A stretch of 64,000 nt of DNA from Hydrogenophaga sp. (GCF_030656115.1 NZ_JAUSOO010000123.1:1-64000), one strand, 5' to 3'. Positions 9,103 to 18,582 are shown, counted from the first letter of the stretch. Notes: generated by a model from the letters alone, not told the origin. Translations and numbers: made by a program.

Positions 9103-9683
9103 GCTTTTTCACCAAGATCCGACCCGTTCACTGGCAGGTGCGTGGCCTGCTGTTGCTCGGGCGTCCACGCCAGGCGCTGGGGCGCATCACCGAGGCTTTG
9201 CAAGCCAACCCCGGTGACACGCGGGCGCTGGCCACCCGGGCCCATGTGTTGGCCGAGCTCGGTGAAAAACCGGACGCCCTCAAGGCTCTGGCCGAGCTGG
9301 TGGCGCTGGAGCCTGGGCAGGCAGCCGGATGGTTCAACTACGGTTTCCTGAGTGAAGAAATGGGCTTGCTGGAGCAGGCCGAAACCGCTTTTCAGCGTGC
9401 CATCGCCATCGATCCGCAGCTGGACCGGGCCTGGTATGGTCTGGCGCTCAGCCTGATCCGCCAGCGCCGTTTTGACGAAGCCATCCCGGCGCTGAAAAAG
9501 AATACCGAGTTGCAGCCCATGAGCCCTTACGGCTGGTACCAATTGGCGCGTGTGCATGTGCAACGGCAAGAGCCTGAAGAGGCCACGAAAATCATTTGCC
9601 ATCTGCGCCGCTTTGAGCCCAAGGTGGCCGCCCAACTCGAAAGGGAAACGGGCCTGGGCGGGCGCCGTCTGAAGTCCGCGTGA
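9093..9683 (+). CDS. TPR-repeat protein
   Basis: A 196-residue soluble protein made of about five tetratricopeptide repeats (consensus pieces NYGFLSEEMGLLEQAETAFQ, AWYGLALSLIRQRRFDEAI and GWYQLARVHVQRQEPEEA). The GTG at 9093 is taken as start: AGGGG lies upstream and the codon overlaps the end of the YggT-like gene, a typical coupling arrangement. No enzymatic motif is visible. It probably scaffolds protein contacts for the membrane proteins encoded on either side. Confidence 0.82.
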   Translation: MPVSFFTKIRPVHWQVRGLLLLGRPRQALGRITEALQANPGDTRALATRAHVLAELGEKPDALKALAELVALEPGQAAGWFNYGFLSEEMGLLEQAETAFQRAIAIDPQLDRAWYGLALSLIRQRRFDEAIPALKKNTELQPMSPYGWYQLARVHVQRQEPEEATKIICHLRRFEPKVAAQLERETGLGGRRLKSA

Positions 9684-9774
9684 ACGCCAAAAGCGTTTGC
9701 ATTGAGCAGGAGTGCCCGGCGCAAGCCTGGCCCATGATGAGCCCTCAGGGGCGAAGTTGACCGAGGTGAATACC

Positions 9775-10035
9775 GTGGAACTGACCGACAACCGCCGCCG
9801 CTATTGGCGCAAAAACCTCCGCATCACAGGCTTGTTGCTGGCTATCTGGTTTGTGGTCACGTTCGTCGTGAGCTACTTTGCCCGCGAACTGAGTTTCAGT
9901 TTTTTTGGCTGGCCCTTCAGTTTCTGGATGGGGGCCCAGGGGTCATTGGTGGTGTATTGCCTGATCATTGGGTATTACGCGTGGTACATGAACCGCCTCG
10001 ATATTGAGCACGGCGTTGAAGAAATTGAGGATTGA
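9775..10035 (+). CDS. DUF4212 small subunit of sodium/solute symporter
   Basis: An 86-residue protein with two helices (LLLAIWFVVTFVVSYFA and GSLVVYCLIIGYYAWYM) around the family hallmark FSFFGWPFSFWMGAQGS. DUF4212 proteins precede VC_2705-type symporters and are thought to act with them. The GTG at 9775 was chosen because CGAGGTG lies just upstream and the length matches the family; GTG at 9766 and TTG at 9757 are alternatives. The gene ends 4 bases before the start chosen for the symporter. Confidence 0.88.
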   Translation: MELTDNRRRYWRKNLRITGLLLAIWFVVTFVVSYFARELSFSFFGWPFSFWMGAQGSLVVYCLIIGYYAWYMNRLDIEHGVEEIED

Positions 10036-10039
10036 GGGC

Positions 10040-12157
10040 GTGGCAGGTAATTTGGATTCCGGGTCCACCAGCGGCAAAGGCGCGGCCAACCGGGCCTTTC
10101 GCCAGCAGCTCAACAAGGTCTACAAGTGGTACACGGGCGGTTTCTTCGTCTTTGTGATCGCACTGGCCGTCCTGGAGCAACTGGGGTTGTCGCGCGAATG
10201 GATCGGCTTCATCTTTTTGCTGGCCACCATCGGTTTGTATGCGGGTATCGGCATCATGAGCCGCACCACCGATGCGGCCGAATACTACGTGGCCGGGCGG
10301 CGTGTGCCGGCGGTCTACAACGGCATGGCCACCGGTGCCGACTGGATGTCCGCCGCCTCGTTCATCGGCATGGCTGGCACGCTGTACCTCACCGGATACA
10401 GCGGCCTGGCCTTCATCATGGGCTGGACGGGGGGCTACTGCCTGGTGGCGTTGTTGCTGGCGCCTTATCTGCGCAAGTTTGGTCAGTTCACCATTCCCGA
10501 TTTTTTGGGTGAACGCTACGGCGGCAACATGCCGCGTTTCATCGGCATTTTCGCGGCCATTTTGTGTTCGTTCACCTACGTGGTGGCACAAATTTACGGC
10601 GTGGGCCTGATCACATCGCGGCTCACCGGCGTGGCCTTTGAGCTCGGCGTGTTCCTGGGGCTGGGCGGCATTCTGGTGTGTTCTTTTCTGGGGGGCATGC
10701 GCGCGGTCACCTGGACGCAGGTGGCCCAGTACATCGTGCTGATCGTGGCCTACCTGATCCCGGTGGTGTGGCTGTCGGTCAAACAGGCCAACTTCCCGGT
10801 GCCGCAGGCCATCTACGGCTACCAGCTGGAAAAGGTCACGGCCAAAGAAAAGCTGCTGACCAACGACCCCAAAGAGATGGAGGTACGCGACATCTTCAAG
10901 CAGCGTGCCGCCGATCTGACGGAAAAGTTGAAAGATCCCGGGGCCGCCTTGAAGGCCGACAAAGCGGCGGCCGAAGCCCGCCTGACGGAGCTGCGCGCGG
11001 CCAACGCGCCCTCGGTGGCCATTTCAAATGCCGAGCGCGCGGTATCTTCTCTGCCCAAAGACGAAGCGGCAGCCAAAGCCGCCTGGACCCGAGGCAAGGC
11101 CCTGGCAGAAACCAAGTCCAAGCCTCTGAACGGTATGCCACCCCACGCCGCCCAGTTTGCGGGTGACCCGCAAGGCAATGCCCAGGAGAAAGCCGCCTAC
11201 GACAACTCGCGGCGCAACTTTCTGGCCTTGATCTTTTGCCTCATGATCGGCACGGCCGCTCTGCCGCACATCTTGATGCGCTACTACACCGTGCCCAGTG
11301 TGAAGGAGGCCCGGCAGTCCGTCACCTGGTCGTTGTTCTTCATTTTTTTGCTCTACTTCACAGCACCTGCCCTGGCCGTGCTGGTGAAGTTCGAGGTGTT
11401 TCATGTGCTCATCGGCACCCCGATCGACCAGCTGCCCGCCTGGGTGGCGTCCTGGAACAAGGTCGATCCGAGCCTGATGTCGATCACCGACGTCAACAAG
11501 GACGGCATTTTGCAGCTCAACGAGATGAGCATCGGCGGCGACATCATCGTGCTGGCGACCGCCGAAATTGGCGGGTTGCCTTACGTTATCTCGGGCCTGG
11601 TGGCGGCCGGTGGTCTGGCCGCGGCCTTGTCCACCGCCGACGGCTTGTTGCTGACGATCGCCAACGCCTTGTCGCACGATCTGTACTACAAAATGATCGA
11701 CCCCAACGCCTCCACCGCCCGCAGGGTCACCATTTCCAAGGTGCTGCTGCTGATGGTGGCGCTGGTTGCGGCCTATGTGGCGGCGCAAAAGCCGGCCGAT
11801 ATTCTGTTCCTGGTCTCGGCCGCGTTCTCGTTTGCGGCCGCTGCGTTTTTCCCGGCACTGGTGCTGGGTATTTTCTGGAAGCGGGCCACCGGCATAGCCG
11901 CCTCATTGGGCATGATCGCCGGCCTGGGCGTCACGTTCTACTACATGGTGACCACCCAGCCCTGGCTGCGGGATGTCTTTGGCGTCACCACGCCCATCGA
12001 ACTGTGGTGGGGCATCCTGCCCATTTCGGCTGGGGTTTTTGGGGTGCCGCTGGGCTTTGCCGTGATCATCCTCATCAGCTGGGTGACCCCGGCGCCCAGC
12101 CGCAAGGTGCAGCAACTGGTGGAGCATGTGCGCTACCCCAGCCTGCGTGAGCTTTGA
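10040..12157 (+). CDS. Sodium/solute (acetate-type) symporter, VC_2705 family, with insert and EF-hand loop
   Basis: A 705-residue SLC5 transporter related to ActP. Family blocks include AAEYYVAGRRVPAVYNGMA, GADWMSAASFIGMAG and GGLAAALSTADGLLLTIANA, which contains the sodium-site helix. Two features stand out. A charged, coiled-coil-like insertion of about 120 residues (about 266-388) lies between helices. A canonical EF-hand loop, DVNKDGILQLNE (Asp484 to Glu495), sits in the loop before the TADG helix. The GTG at 10040 has GAGG 9 bases upstream; a TTG at 10004 inside the DUF4212 gene is the alternative. Substrate is probably acetate or another short carboxylate, inferred from family and the CrbS-like neighbour. 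Confidence 0.88.
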   Translation: MAGNLDSGSTSGKGAANRAFRQQLNKVYKWYTGGFFVFVIALAVLEQLGLSREWIGFIFLLATIGLYAGIGIMSRTTDAAEYYVAGRRVPAVYNGMATGADWMSAASFIGMAGTLYLTGYSGLAFIMGWTGGYCLVALLLAPYLRKFGQFTIPDFLGERYGGNMPRFIGIFAAILCSFTYVVAQIYGVGLITSRLTGVAFELGVFLGLGGILVCSFLGGMRAVTWTQVAQYIVLIVAYLIPVVWLSVKQANFPVPQAIYGYQLEKVTAKEKLLTNDPKEMEVRDIFKQRAADLTEKLKDPGAALKADKAAAEARLTELRAANAPSVAISNAERAVSSLPKDEAAAKAAWTRGKALAETKSKPLNGMPPHAAQFAGDPQGNAQEKAAYDNSRRNFLALIFCLMIGTAALPHILMRYYTVPSVKEARQSVTWSLFFIFLLYFTAPALAVLVKFEVFHVLIGTPIDQLPAWVASWNKVDPSLMSITDVNKDGILQLNEMSIGGDIIVLATAEIGGLPYVISGLVAAGGLAAALSTADGLLLTIANALSHDLYYKMIDPNASTARRVTISKVLLLMVALVAAYVAAQKPADILFLVSAAFSFAAAAFFPALVLGIFWKRATGIAASLGMIAGLGVTFYYMVTTQPWLRDVFGVTTPIELWWGILPISAGVFGVPLGFAVIILISWVTPAPSRKVQQLVEHVRYPSLREL

Positions 12158-12240
12158 GCGTGGACGTTGAGTGCGCTGCGCGTGCTTGGTCGCTTGCGTC
12201 CTTGAGCCGGGGTCCATTCAACGCCCATGTCTGGCAACTT

Positions 12241-12270
12241 TTGCCAGCGCCTGCGTTTTCTTGTTAGAAT
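12241..12270 (+). promoter_or_regulatory. Sigma-70 promoter of the rpsF operon
   Basis: TTGCCA (-35) and TAGAAT (-10) are separated by 18 bases, about 100 bases upstream of rpsF. The leader to the ATG has no other gene. Position and hexamer quality support the main promoter of the ribosomal block. Confidence 0.75.
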
Positions 12271-12371
12271 CGCGGGCTTGCCTTGCTGCACCCCAATCAG
12301 ACGCTGGGGGCAGCTGTTCATCAGAAACCGCAGCCAGCATGCTGGTGCGGTGTCATCCACAAGGAGAGTCT

Positions 12372-12746
12372 ATGCGTCATTACGAAATCGTTTTGCTGAT
12401 CCACCCGGATCAAAGCGAACAAGTTCCGGCCATGCTGGAGCGCTACAAGGGCATGATCACGGCCGGTAACGGCAAGATCCACCGTGTTGAAGACTGGGGC
12501 CGCCGTCAAATGGCTTACCAGATCAACAAGCTGTCCAAGGCCCACTACCTGTGCGTCAACATCGAAGCCGATCAGGCTGTGATGGCTGAGCTGGAGCATG
12601 CCTTCAAGTTCAACGACGCTGTGCTGCGTCACCTCACCGTGCTCAAGAAGAAAGCCGATACCGGCCCATCTTCCATGATGAAGTCGGTCGAGCGCGAAGA
12701 AGCCCGCAAGTCCCAGCAACAACCGCAGGAACAGGCCGCAGCGTAA
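12372..12746 (+). CDS. rpsF: 30S ribosomal protein S6
   Basis: 124 residues starting [19 protein letters not shown], with the typical S6 segment [18 protein letters not shown] and a charged, Gln-rich C-terminal tail. S6 binds the platform of the small subunit together with S18, whose gene follows. The ATG is preceded by AAGGAGA. First gene of rpsF-priB-rpsR-rplI. Confidence 0.98.
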   Translation: MRHYEIVLLIHPDQSEQVPAMLERYKGMITAGNGKIHRVEDWGRRQMAYQINKLSKAHYLCVNIEADQAVMAELEHAFKFNDAVLRHLTVLKKKADTGPSSMMKSVEREEARKSQQQPQEQAAA

Positions 12747-12771
12747 CAGCGCTGCGTGACGCCGTCAGCGG

Positions 12772-13059
12772 GTGAACCAGTTTCAATTGTCCGCCGTGGT
12801 GGTGCAGGTGCAGAGCCTGCGGTACACACCGGCCGGCATACCGGCTCTCAATATCGTGCTCGAACACGGTTCCGAGATCGTTGAAATGGATACCCCGCGG
12901 TTGGTGAAGTTGCAATTGAAGGCTGTGGCCTTCGGTGCGCAGGCAGAAGTTTTGTCCCGTCAAGGGCTCGACTCGGCTTGCGAATTTCACGGCTTCCTGA
13001 CGAACGCCCGCAACGGCAAAGGCGTTGTGTTCCATATCCAAGATTTCAGCAAGACATAG
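12772..13059 (+). CDS. priB: Primosomal replication protein N (PriB)
   Basis: 95 residues forming a single OB fold related to SSB. PriB stabilises PriA on repaired forks and helps load DnaB, whose gene lies 1 kb downstream. Starts at GTG 12772, 25 bases after rpsF. The position between rpsF and rpsR is the classical one, and the sequence ([19 protein letters not shown], then FHGFLT near the C-terminus) fits the family. Confidence 0.95.
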   Translation: MNQFQLSAVVVQVQSLRYTPAGIPALNIVLEHGSEIVEMDTPRLVKLQLKAVAFGAQAEVLSRQGLDSACEFHGFLTNARNGKGVVFHIQDFSKT

Positions 13060-13070
13060 GAAGGCCCATC

Positions 13071-13352
13071 ATGGCTGCACCCAAACGTTTCAACAAAGAC
13101 AAGCGCCCCAAGCGCAACACCCAATCGCTGCTGTTCAAGCGCAAGCGGTTCTGCCGGTTCACGGTGGCCAACGTCGAAGAAGTTGACTACAAGGACGTCG
13201 ATGTCCTGCGCGATTTCATTGCCGAAAACGGCAAGATCATTCCTGCGCGCCTGACCGGCACGCGCGCCTTCTACCAGCGTCAGGTCAACACCGCCATCAA
13301 GCGTGCTCGCTTCCTGGCCATGTTGCCTTACAGCGACCAGCACCGCGTCTGA
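13071..13352 (+). CDS. rpsR: 30S ribosomal protein S18
   Basis: 93 residues with the S18 core [25 protein letters not shown] and a basic C-terminal helix ([18 protein letters not shown]). It pairs with S6 on the small-subunit platform. The ATG at 13071 is preceded by TAGGAAGG and lies 11 bases after priB. Confidence 0.98.
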   Translation: MAAPKRFNKDKRPKRNTQSLLFKRKRFCRFTVANVEEVDYKDVDVLRDFIAENGKIIPARLTGTRAFYQRQVNTAIKRARFLAMLPYSDQHRV

Positions 13353-13365
13353 AAGAGAGCCTGAC

Positions 13366-13818
13366 ATGCAAATCATTCTGCTCGACAAAGTTAACAATCT
13401 CGGCGCCCTGGGCGATGTGGTCAAGGTCAAAGACGGTTACGCACGTAACTTCCTGATCCCCACCGGCCGCGCCCGCCGTGCTACCTCCAATGCCATCGCC
13501 GAATTCGAAGCACGCCGTGCCGAACTCGAAAAAGTGGCTGCCGCCAAGCACGCTGAAGCCGCCGCCCGGGGCGAAAAGCTGTCGGCCGTGACGCTCAAGC
13601 TCTCGCAAAAAGCGGGTGTGGACGGTCGCCTGTTTGGCTCCGTCACCAACCACGACGTGGCCGAAGAGCTGAACAAGCAAGGCTTCGCCGTGAACAAGTC
13701 GCAAGTGCGCATGCCCAATGGCCCGCTGAAGCTGGTGGGCGACTACACGGTGAGCGTGCATCTGCACACCGATGTGACGGTTGACGTCAACGTCTCGGTG
13801 CTCGGCGAAACCGCCTGA
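13366..13818 (+). CDS. rplI: 50S ribosomal protein L9
   Basis: 150 residues: the N-terminal rRNA-binding domain ([35 protein letters not shown]), a long connecting helix and a C-terminal domain with [12 protein letters not shown]. Starts 13 bases after rpsR, with GAGAG upstream. Last gene of the ribosomal operon; an intrinsic terminator follows after 34 bases. Confidence 0.98.
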   Translation: MQIILLDKVNNLGALGDVVKVKDGYARNFLIPTGRARRATSNAIAEFEARRAELEKVAAAKHAEAAARGEKLSAVTLKLSQKAGVDGRLFGSVTNHDVAEELNKQGFAVNKSQVRMPNGPLKLVGDYTVSVHLHTDVTVDVNVSVLGETA

Positions 13819-13852
13819 TCACCCGGTGCTGGCGCGCAAGCGCTGCATCCAG

Positions 13853-13886
13853 AAGCCGCCGCGCCTTCGGGTCGGCGGTTTTTTTT
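13853..13886 (+). terminator. Intrinsic terminator after rplI
   Basis: A GC-rich stem with one bulged base and one internal mismatch is capped by a TTCG tetraloop closed by C-G pairs, then followed by eight T residues. It ends the rpsF operon. Confidence 0.92.
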
Positions 13887-13966
13887 ATTGAGCGTTTTGC
13901 GTTCACAATGGTTCGCAGAGTCACTGACACATTCCGGTATGTCTTAGCCCCGAGGCACAGGCGTTG

Positions 13967-13997
13967 TTCCGTGCAGCTCAACAGGCTGCCCACGGAA
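13967..13997 (+). other. Stem-loop in the dnaB upstream region
   Basis: TTCCGTGCAGC pairs with GCTG-CC-CACGGAA, giving an 11-bp stem with a two-base bulge and a 7-base loop. It lies 80 bases before dnaB and has no T tract, so it is not an obvious terminator. The rest of 13887-14079 shows no gene and no clear promoter. Confidence 0.5.
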
Positions 13998-14079
13998 TAT
14001 CTTCAGCACGTTGATACACGTGCCCTCATGACTTTTGGTTGCTCAGGGCGTACCATGGCCCGCCATTCAAAGAAAGCCC

Positions 14080-15507
14080 ATGTCTGCTGTTTTTTCCGAT
14101 CCCTTTGCCCCTTTCGATGCTGGCCTGGATGCGGCCAATACGGGTATCGACCGTCAAGTGGCTCAACTGCGTGTACCACCGCACTCGATTGAGTCAGAGT
14201 CCAGTGTGCTCGGTGGCCTTTTGTTGGACAACGGTGCCTGGGATCGGGTCGCTGACCTGCTCAACGAATCCGATTTCTACCGCTACGAACACCGCTTGAC
14301 GTACGCGGCCATCGCCACGTTGGTTAACGCCAGCAAGCCTGCCGACGTGGTCACGGTCTATGAGCATCTGCAAAATCTGGGAAAGGCCGATGAGGCAGGA
14401 GGGCTGGCCTACCTGAACTCGCTGGCTCAGTACGTACCGAGTGCCGCCAATATCCGCCGCTACGCCGAGATTGTTCGCGAGCGTGCCATTTTGCGCAAAC
14501 TGATCACGGCCAGCGATGAAATTGCCACCTCTGCCTTCAATACGCAAGGCCGACCCGTAGACAAAATTCTGGACGAGGCTGAGCAAAAAATCTTCCACAT
14601 CGGGGAAGAGGGCTCGCGCATGAAAGAGGGGTTTCAGGGCATGGACACGCTCGTGGTCGAGCTGCTTGACCGTGTGCAGGAAATGGCCGACAACCCCAAC
14701 GACGTCACGGGCGTGCCGACAGGCTTTGTCGATCTCGACCGAATGACCTCGGGCCTTCAGGCGGGTGACCTGATTGTGTTGGCGGCGCGGCCCTCCATGG
14801 GCAAAACGGCATTTGCCATCAACATTGCCGAGCATGTGGCGCTGAATGAAGGCTTGCCTGTGGCGGTGTTCTCCATGGAGATGGGCGCATCCCAGTTGGC
14901 TGTGCGTATCGTGGGCTCCATTGGGCGCATCAACCAGAGCCACCTGCGCAGCGGCAAACTCACCGACGATGAGTGGCCGCGTCTGACCGAAGCCATTGAG
15001 AAGCTGCGCAATGTGTCGCTGCATATCGACGAAACGCCTGGCTTGAACCCCAGTGTGTTGCGCGCCAATGCGCGGCGCTTGTCGCGCCAATGTGGCAAAT
15101 TGGGCCTGATCGTGGTGGACTATCTGCAGCTCATGAGCGGCAGTGGTTCCGATGGCGACAACCGTGCGTCCGAGTTGGGTGAAATTTCGCGGGGCTTGAA
15201 GATGTTGGCCAAAGAACTGCAGTGTCCGGTCATTGCACTGTCGCAGCTGAACCGCAGTGTGGAGACCCGCACCGACAAGCGCCCAATGATGAGCGACTTG
15301 CGCGAGTCGGGCGCCATTGAGCAAGATGCAGACATCATCATGTTTATTTACCGCGATGAGTATTACACCAAGGACGCTTGCAAGGAGCCGGGTGTCGCCG
15401 AGATCATCATTGGCAAGCAGCGAAATGGCCCCACGGGTACCGTGAAACTGGCGTTCTTGAACATGCTTACGCGTTTTGAAAGTTTGGCCGGTGGTGGGGA
15501 CTATTAG
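14080..15507 (+). CDS. dnaB: Replicative DNA helicase DnaB
   Basis: 475 residues. An N-terminal primase-interacting domain (about 30-135) is followed by a linker and a RecA-like helicase domain with Walker A ARPSMGKT (236-243), Walker B LIVVDYLQLMSG, the QLNRSVETR segment with its arginine finger, and the Asp/Glu-rich SDLRESGAIEQDADI block. DnaB unwinds the fork as a hexamer. The ATG at 14080 gives the usual length; an upstream TTG at 14035 adds 15 residues without family support. Following priB in the same region is common in beta-proteobacteria. Confidence 0.97.
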   Translation: MSAVFSDPFAPFDAGLDAANTGIDRQVAQLRVPPHSIESESSVLGGLLLDNGAWDRVADLLNESDFYRYEHRLTYAAIATLVNASKPADVVTVYEHLQNLGKADEAGGLAYLNSLAQYVPSAANIRRYAEIVRERAILRKLITASDEIATSAFNTQGRPVDKILDEAEQKIFHIGEEGSRMKEGFQGMDTLVVELLDRVQEMADNPNDVTGVPTGFVDLDRMTSGLQAGDLIVLAARPSMGKTAFAINIAEHVALNEGLPVAVFSMEMGASQLAVRIVGSIGRINQSHLRSGKLTDDEWPRLTEAIEKLRNVSLHIDETPGLNPSVLRANARRLSRQCGKLGLIVVDYLQLMSGSGSDGDNRASELGEISRGLKMLAKELQCPVIALSQLNRSVETRTDKRPMMSDLRESGAIEQDADIIMFIYRDEYYTKDACKEPGVAEIIIGKQRNGPTGTVKLAFLNMLTRFESLAGGGDY

Positions 15508-15843
15508 GACGCCACCCCATCAATGGCTTTGCGAAATGGGGTCGACGTACGGACCGGGTAGGGCGGTGACCAGGTCGGGATCGTGGCGATTTGGCGCTGC
15601 AGATCAGCGACCTTTCTTTGTGCTTCGAACGTTGGCATGGTGTTTGAACCTTTGGGTTCGCCGGTGCTTGACTCAAAGCCGGCGAATGTTCATTTGAACG
15701 GCTTGGGCGCCTGGTTGCGCTGTGCCATGCAGGCTTCGGTGCCTTCGCCGCCATTGCGCGATCAATGGAGACTTCTCCTGCCCGCTTCCTGCCGGCCACA
15801 GGCATCCACTCAACGCCGACCGCAGGGAAGCCGTTGCAGCCTC
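15508..15843. other. 336-base intergenic stretch between dnaB and mgsA, no gene seen
   Basis: The two flanking genes converge. Open frames here are short and match no family I know. The only structure noticed is TTCGCCGG (15657-15664), inverted at 15679-15686 around a 14-base loop, without a T tract. No promoter, tRNA or insertion-sequence end was recognised. Confidence 0.5.
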
Positions 15844-16212
15844 TCAGAGCCGTGCCAGTTCTCCCAGCACCATGCGTGCTGTCGCCACATTCGTCGCGCA
15901 CGGCACGTCGTGCACATCACAAGCGCGCACCAGTGCGTTGATGTCGGGCTCATGGGGTTGGGCGGTCATGGGGTCTCGTAGAAAAATCACGCAGTCCACC
16001 TCGCCCGCGGACAGGCGTGCGCCGATCTGCAAATCGCCGCCCAGCGGGCCGCTGAGCAGGCGTTCCACGCTCAACCCGACTTCGGTTTGCAGGCGCCCGC
16101 CGGTGGTGCCGGTGCCCATGAGGCTGTGTTGGCGCAGCAGCGGCGCGAATTCGGTGGCCAGGGCCACCATGTCGTCTTTTTTGCGGTCGTGGGCGATGAG
16201 GGCGATGCGCAT
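15844..16212 (-). CDS. mgsA: Methylglyoxal synthase
   Basis: 122 residues. MgsA converts dihydroxyacetone phosphate to methylglyoxal and phosphate, a phosphate-releasing bypass of lower glycolysis. Family motifs are [10 protein letters not shown] at the N-terminus, LMGTGTTGG (phosphate-binding loop), [12 protein letters not shown] with the catalytic Asp, and [17 protein letters not shown]. The ATG at 16212 is 5 bases downstream of the pgi stop, so it is the last gene of the zwf-to-mgsA series. Its length is shorter than the ~150-residue E. coli enzyme but normal for compact members. Confidence 0.92.
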   Translation of the reverse strand: MRIALIAHDRKKDDMVALATEFAPLLRQHSLMGTGTTGGRLQTEVGLSVERLLSGPLGGDLQIGARLSAGEVDCVIFLRDPMTAQPHEPDINALVRACDVHDVPCATNVATARMVLGELARL

Positions 16213-16217
16213 GGCGG

Positions 16218-17801
16218 TCACTGCTTTTCCATCGCCTTGGCCATGGTTTTGCCCAGTTCCACGCCCCACTGGTCGTAGGCGTTGATGCCCCAGATGGCGG
16301 CTTGCACAAACACCTTGTGTTCGTACAGCGCGATCAGCGTGCCCAGGCGGTGCGGGGTGAGGGCGTCAATCCACAGGGTGCTGCTGGGCACATCGCCCGC
16401 AAAGCTGCGCTGGCTGACGAATACTTCGGCCTGCTCGGCGCTCATGCCCTCGGCCATGAGGGCCTGTAAGGTGTCGGCTTCGTTGCGGCCCAGGGCCAGG
16501 GCCTGGGCTTGGGCGCGCAGGTTGAGGTTGACGACGCGGTGGTGCTCGGCGGCCAGGGGCAGGGGTGTGTCTTCGGTTTCAACGCCAATAAATTCGACCG
16601 GCACGCGGTGGGTGCCTTGGTGCAGCAGCTGGAAGTAGGCGTGTTGGCCGTCGATGCCCAGGCCGCCCCAGACGATGGGGCCGGTGTCGGCATCGACCGG
16701 CTGGCCGTCTTTGCGCATGCGTTTGCCGTTGCTTTCCATGTCCATTTGCTGCACGAAGGGCGCAAAGCGCACCAGGCGGCTGGGGTAGGTGGACAGCAGC
16801 TGCGTGGGGCAGTGCAGAAAGTTGCGGTTCCAGATGCCGCTCAGGGCCAGGATGACGGGCAGGTTTTGCGCCAGCGGGGCGCTGCGAAAGTGCGTGTCCA
16901 TGGCCTGGCCGCCGGCCAGAAATTCGCGGAAGGCAGGCGCGCCGATGGCGATGGCCAGCGGCAGGCCGAGCGCCGACCAGAGGGAGTAGCGCCCGCCCAC
17001 CCAGTCCCAGAAGGTGAAGGTGTGTTCTGCCGGGTAGCCCGCTGCGCCGGATTTGTTGGGTGCGGCGGTGATGGCGACCAGGTGCGGGCTCTGCGCCGCG
17101 CCTTCGATGCCGGCGTCTTGCAGCCAGCGCCGGGCGGAGGCGGCGTTGGTCATGGTTTCTTGGGTGGTGAAGGTTTTGCTGGCCACGATGATGAGCGTGG
17201 TGGCCGGGTTCAGGCCGCGCAGGGTGCTGTGCAAGGCCCAGGCGTCGGGGTTGCTGACGAAGTGCACGCGCACGCCGGTTGCGCCATCGCTGCACAGCGG
17301 GGCCAGCGCGTCGGCGGCCATGCGTGGACCCAGGTCGGAGCCGCCGATGCCGATGTTCACCACGTCGGTGATGGCCAGGCCGGTGCTGCCTTTGACCTCG
17401 CCGGCGCGCACGCGCTCGGCGAAGGCGCAAACGCGGCTCAGCTCCGTCTGCACGAGCTGCTGCACCGCGTCGCCCCAGGGTGCCTCGCTGCCGGTGGCGC
17501 CGGGCGTGCCGCGCAGGGCCACGTGCAGCACGGCGCGCTGTTCGCTGGTGTTGATGATGTCGCCGCGGAACATGGCGTCGCGCTGGGCTTGCACGCCGGC
17601 CTGCTGGGCCAGCTCGATCAGGGTGTCCCACACGGCGCTGTCCAGCGCCTGGCGGCTGTAGTCGATGTGGATGCCGGCGGCGCTGGCCTGCATCTGCTGT
17701 TCGCGGCTGGGGCTGGCCAGGCGGTCGCGCAGGTGGGGCTGGGGCGCTGCGGCCAGGGTTTCAAGCTGTTGCCAAGCGGGGAGTTGGGTGGGTGTGGTCA
17801 T
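16218..17801 (-). CDS. pgi: Glucose-6-phosphate isomerase
   Basis: 527 residues; interconverts glucose-6-phosphate and fructose-6-phosphate in the cytoplasm. Landmarks are [19 protein letters not shown] (sugar-phosphate loop), [17 protein letters not shown], the active-site Glu in [10 protein letters not shown], the His in [15 protein letters not shown] and the Lys in [15 protein letters not shown]. The ATG at 17801 begins [10 protein letters not shown]; an ATG four codons upstream is also possible. It joins fructose and glycogen metabolism to the Entner-Doudoroff genes upstream on the same strand. Confidence 0.97.
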   Translation of the reverse strand: MTTPTQLPAWQQLETLAAAPQPHLRDRLASPSREQQMQASAAGIHIDYSRQALDSAVWDTLIELAQQAGVQAQRDAMFRGDIINTSEQRAVLHVALRGTPGATGSEAPWGDAVQQLVQTELSRVCAFAERVRAGEVKGSTGLAITDVVNIGIGGSDLGPRMAADALAPLCSDGATGVRVHFVSNPDAWALHSTLRGLNPATTLIIVASKTFTTQETMTNAASARRWLQDAGIEGAAQSPHLVAITAAPNKSGAAGYPAEHTFTFWDWVGGRYSLWSALGLPLAIAIGAPAFREFLAGGQAMDTHFRSAPLAQNLPVILALSGIWNRNFLHCPTQLLSTYPSRLVRFAPFVQQMDMESNGKRMRKDGQPVDADTGPIVWGGLGIDGQHAYFQLLHQGTHRVPVEFIGVETEDTPLPLAAEHHRVVNLNLRAQAQALALGRNEADTLQALMAEGMSAEQAEVFVSQRSFAGDVPSSTLWIDALTPHRLGTLIALYEHKVFVQAAIWGINAYDQWGVELGKTMAKAMEKQ

Positions 17802-17946
17802 GGGTCGGTGCATCGGTGGACCGCTGGCCCGGTGCCTGTCGCAGGGCTGGTGCGGTGGGTGGGACGGTTGCCATCAGGGCTTGAATGGATGGACAGGTGC
17901 AAGGTGTGCTGACAAAGCCCAGACGGCGAGGCGCTGTGCCCAAGGA

Positions 17947-18582
17947 TTATCCGTTTGCGATGGCCGTGGCTTCCCGGGCCAGTTGGGTGATTTTTTTCCA
18001 GTCGCCTGCCGCCAGGGCCTGGGCGGGGGTGAGCCAACTGCCCCCGGCCATGGCCACGTTGGGCAGGTTCAAGAAATCTTTGAGGTTCTCGGGGCTGACG
18101 CCGCCGGTGGGGCAGAACGCCACGTCGGGGATGGGCGCGCCCAGCGCTTTGAGCATGCCCAGGCCACCGGCTTGTTGGGCGGGGAAGAGTTTCATGAGGC
18201 TGAAGCCTTGTTCACGGCGGTGCATCACCTCGCCGGGGGTCATGACGCCGGGGATGAACGGCAGGTTCGCGGTCTTGACGGCTTCGAAAAGCGCGTCGGT
18301 GCAGCCGGGCGACAGGGCGAAAGTGGCCCCGGCGTCAATCACGTGCTGCACCTCGGCCACGCGGGTGACGGTGCCCGCGCCCAGGTGCATCTGCGGCACA
18401 GCCTTGGCCACGGCTTCGATGCTGGCCAGGGCGGCGTCGGAGCGCAGGGTGATTTCCATCACGTCAATGCCCCCTTCCAGCAGCGCATGGGCCAGTGGCA
18501 CGGCATGGGCCGGGTCGGTGAGCACGATGACGGGTACGACGCGGGCGGCGAAGGCGGGGCGGGTGAAGCAGGTGGTTGTCAT
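17947..18582 (-). CDS. eda: KDPG aldolase (2-keto-3-deoxy-6-phosphogluconate aldolase)
   Basis: 211 residues. Cleaves KDPG to pyruvate and glyceraldehyde-3-phosphate, the second Entner-Doudoroff step. Class I aldolase barrel with catalytic Glu43 (VMEITLRS), Schiff-base Lys131 (LMKLFPAQQ), the phosphate loop PTGGVSPENL, and AGGSWLTP near the end. It lies 230 bases downstream of edd on the same strand; the gap holds a palindromic repeat. Confidence 0.96.
   Translation of the reverse strand: MTTTCFTRPAFAARVVPVIVLTDPAHAVPLAHALLEGGIDVMEITLRSDAALASIEAVAKAVPQMHLGAGTVTRVAEVQHVIDAGATFALSPGCTDALFEAVKTANLPFIPGVMTPGEVMHRREQGFSLMKLFPAQQAGGLGMLKALGAPIPDVAFCPTGGVSPENLKDFLNLPNVAMAGGSWLTPAQALAAGDWKKITQLAREATAIANG

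Noticed and set aside
12205..15825. Similar short stretches (TCCATTCAACGCC near 12213 and TCCACTCAACGCC near 15804) as a dispersed element
   Set aside because: The match is short and imperfect outside about 13 bases; two copies are not enough to call a repeat family.
15508..15843. Possible decayed transposase or small gene after dnaB
   Set aside because: Frames in this gap show no domain, no start signal and no terminal inverted repeats.
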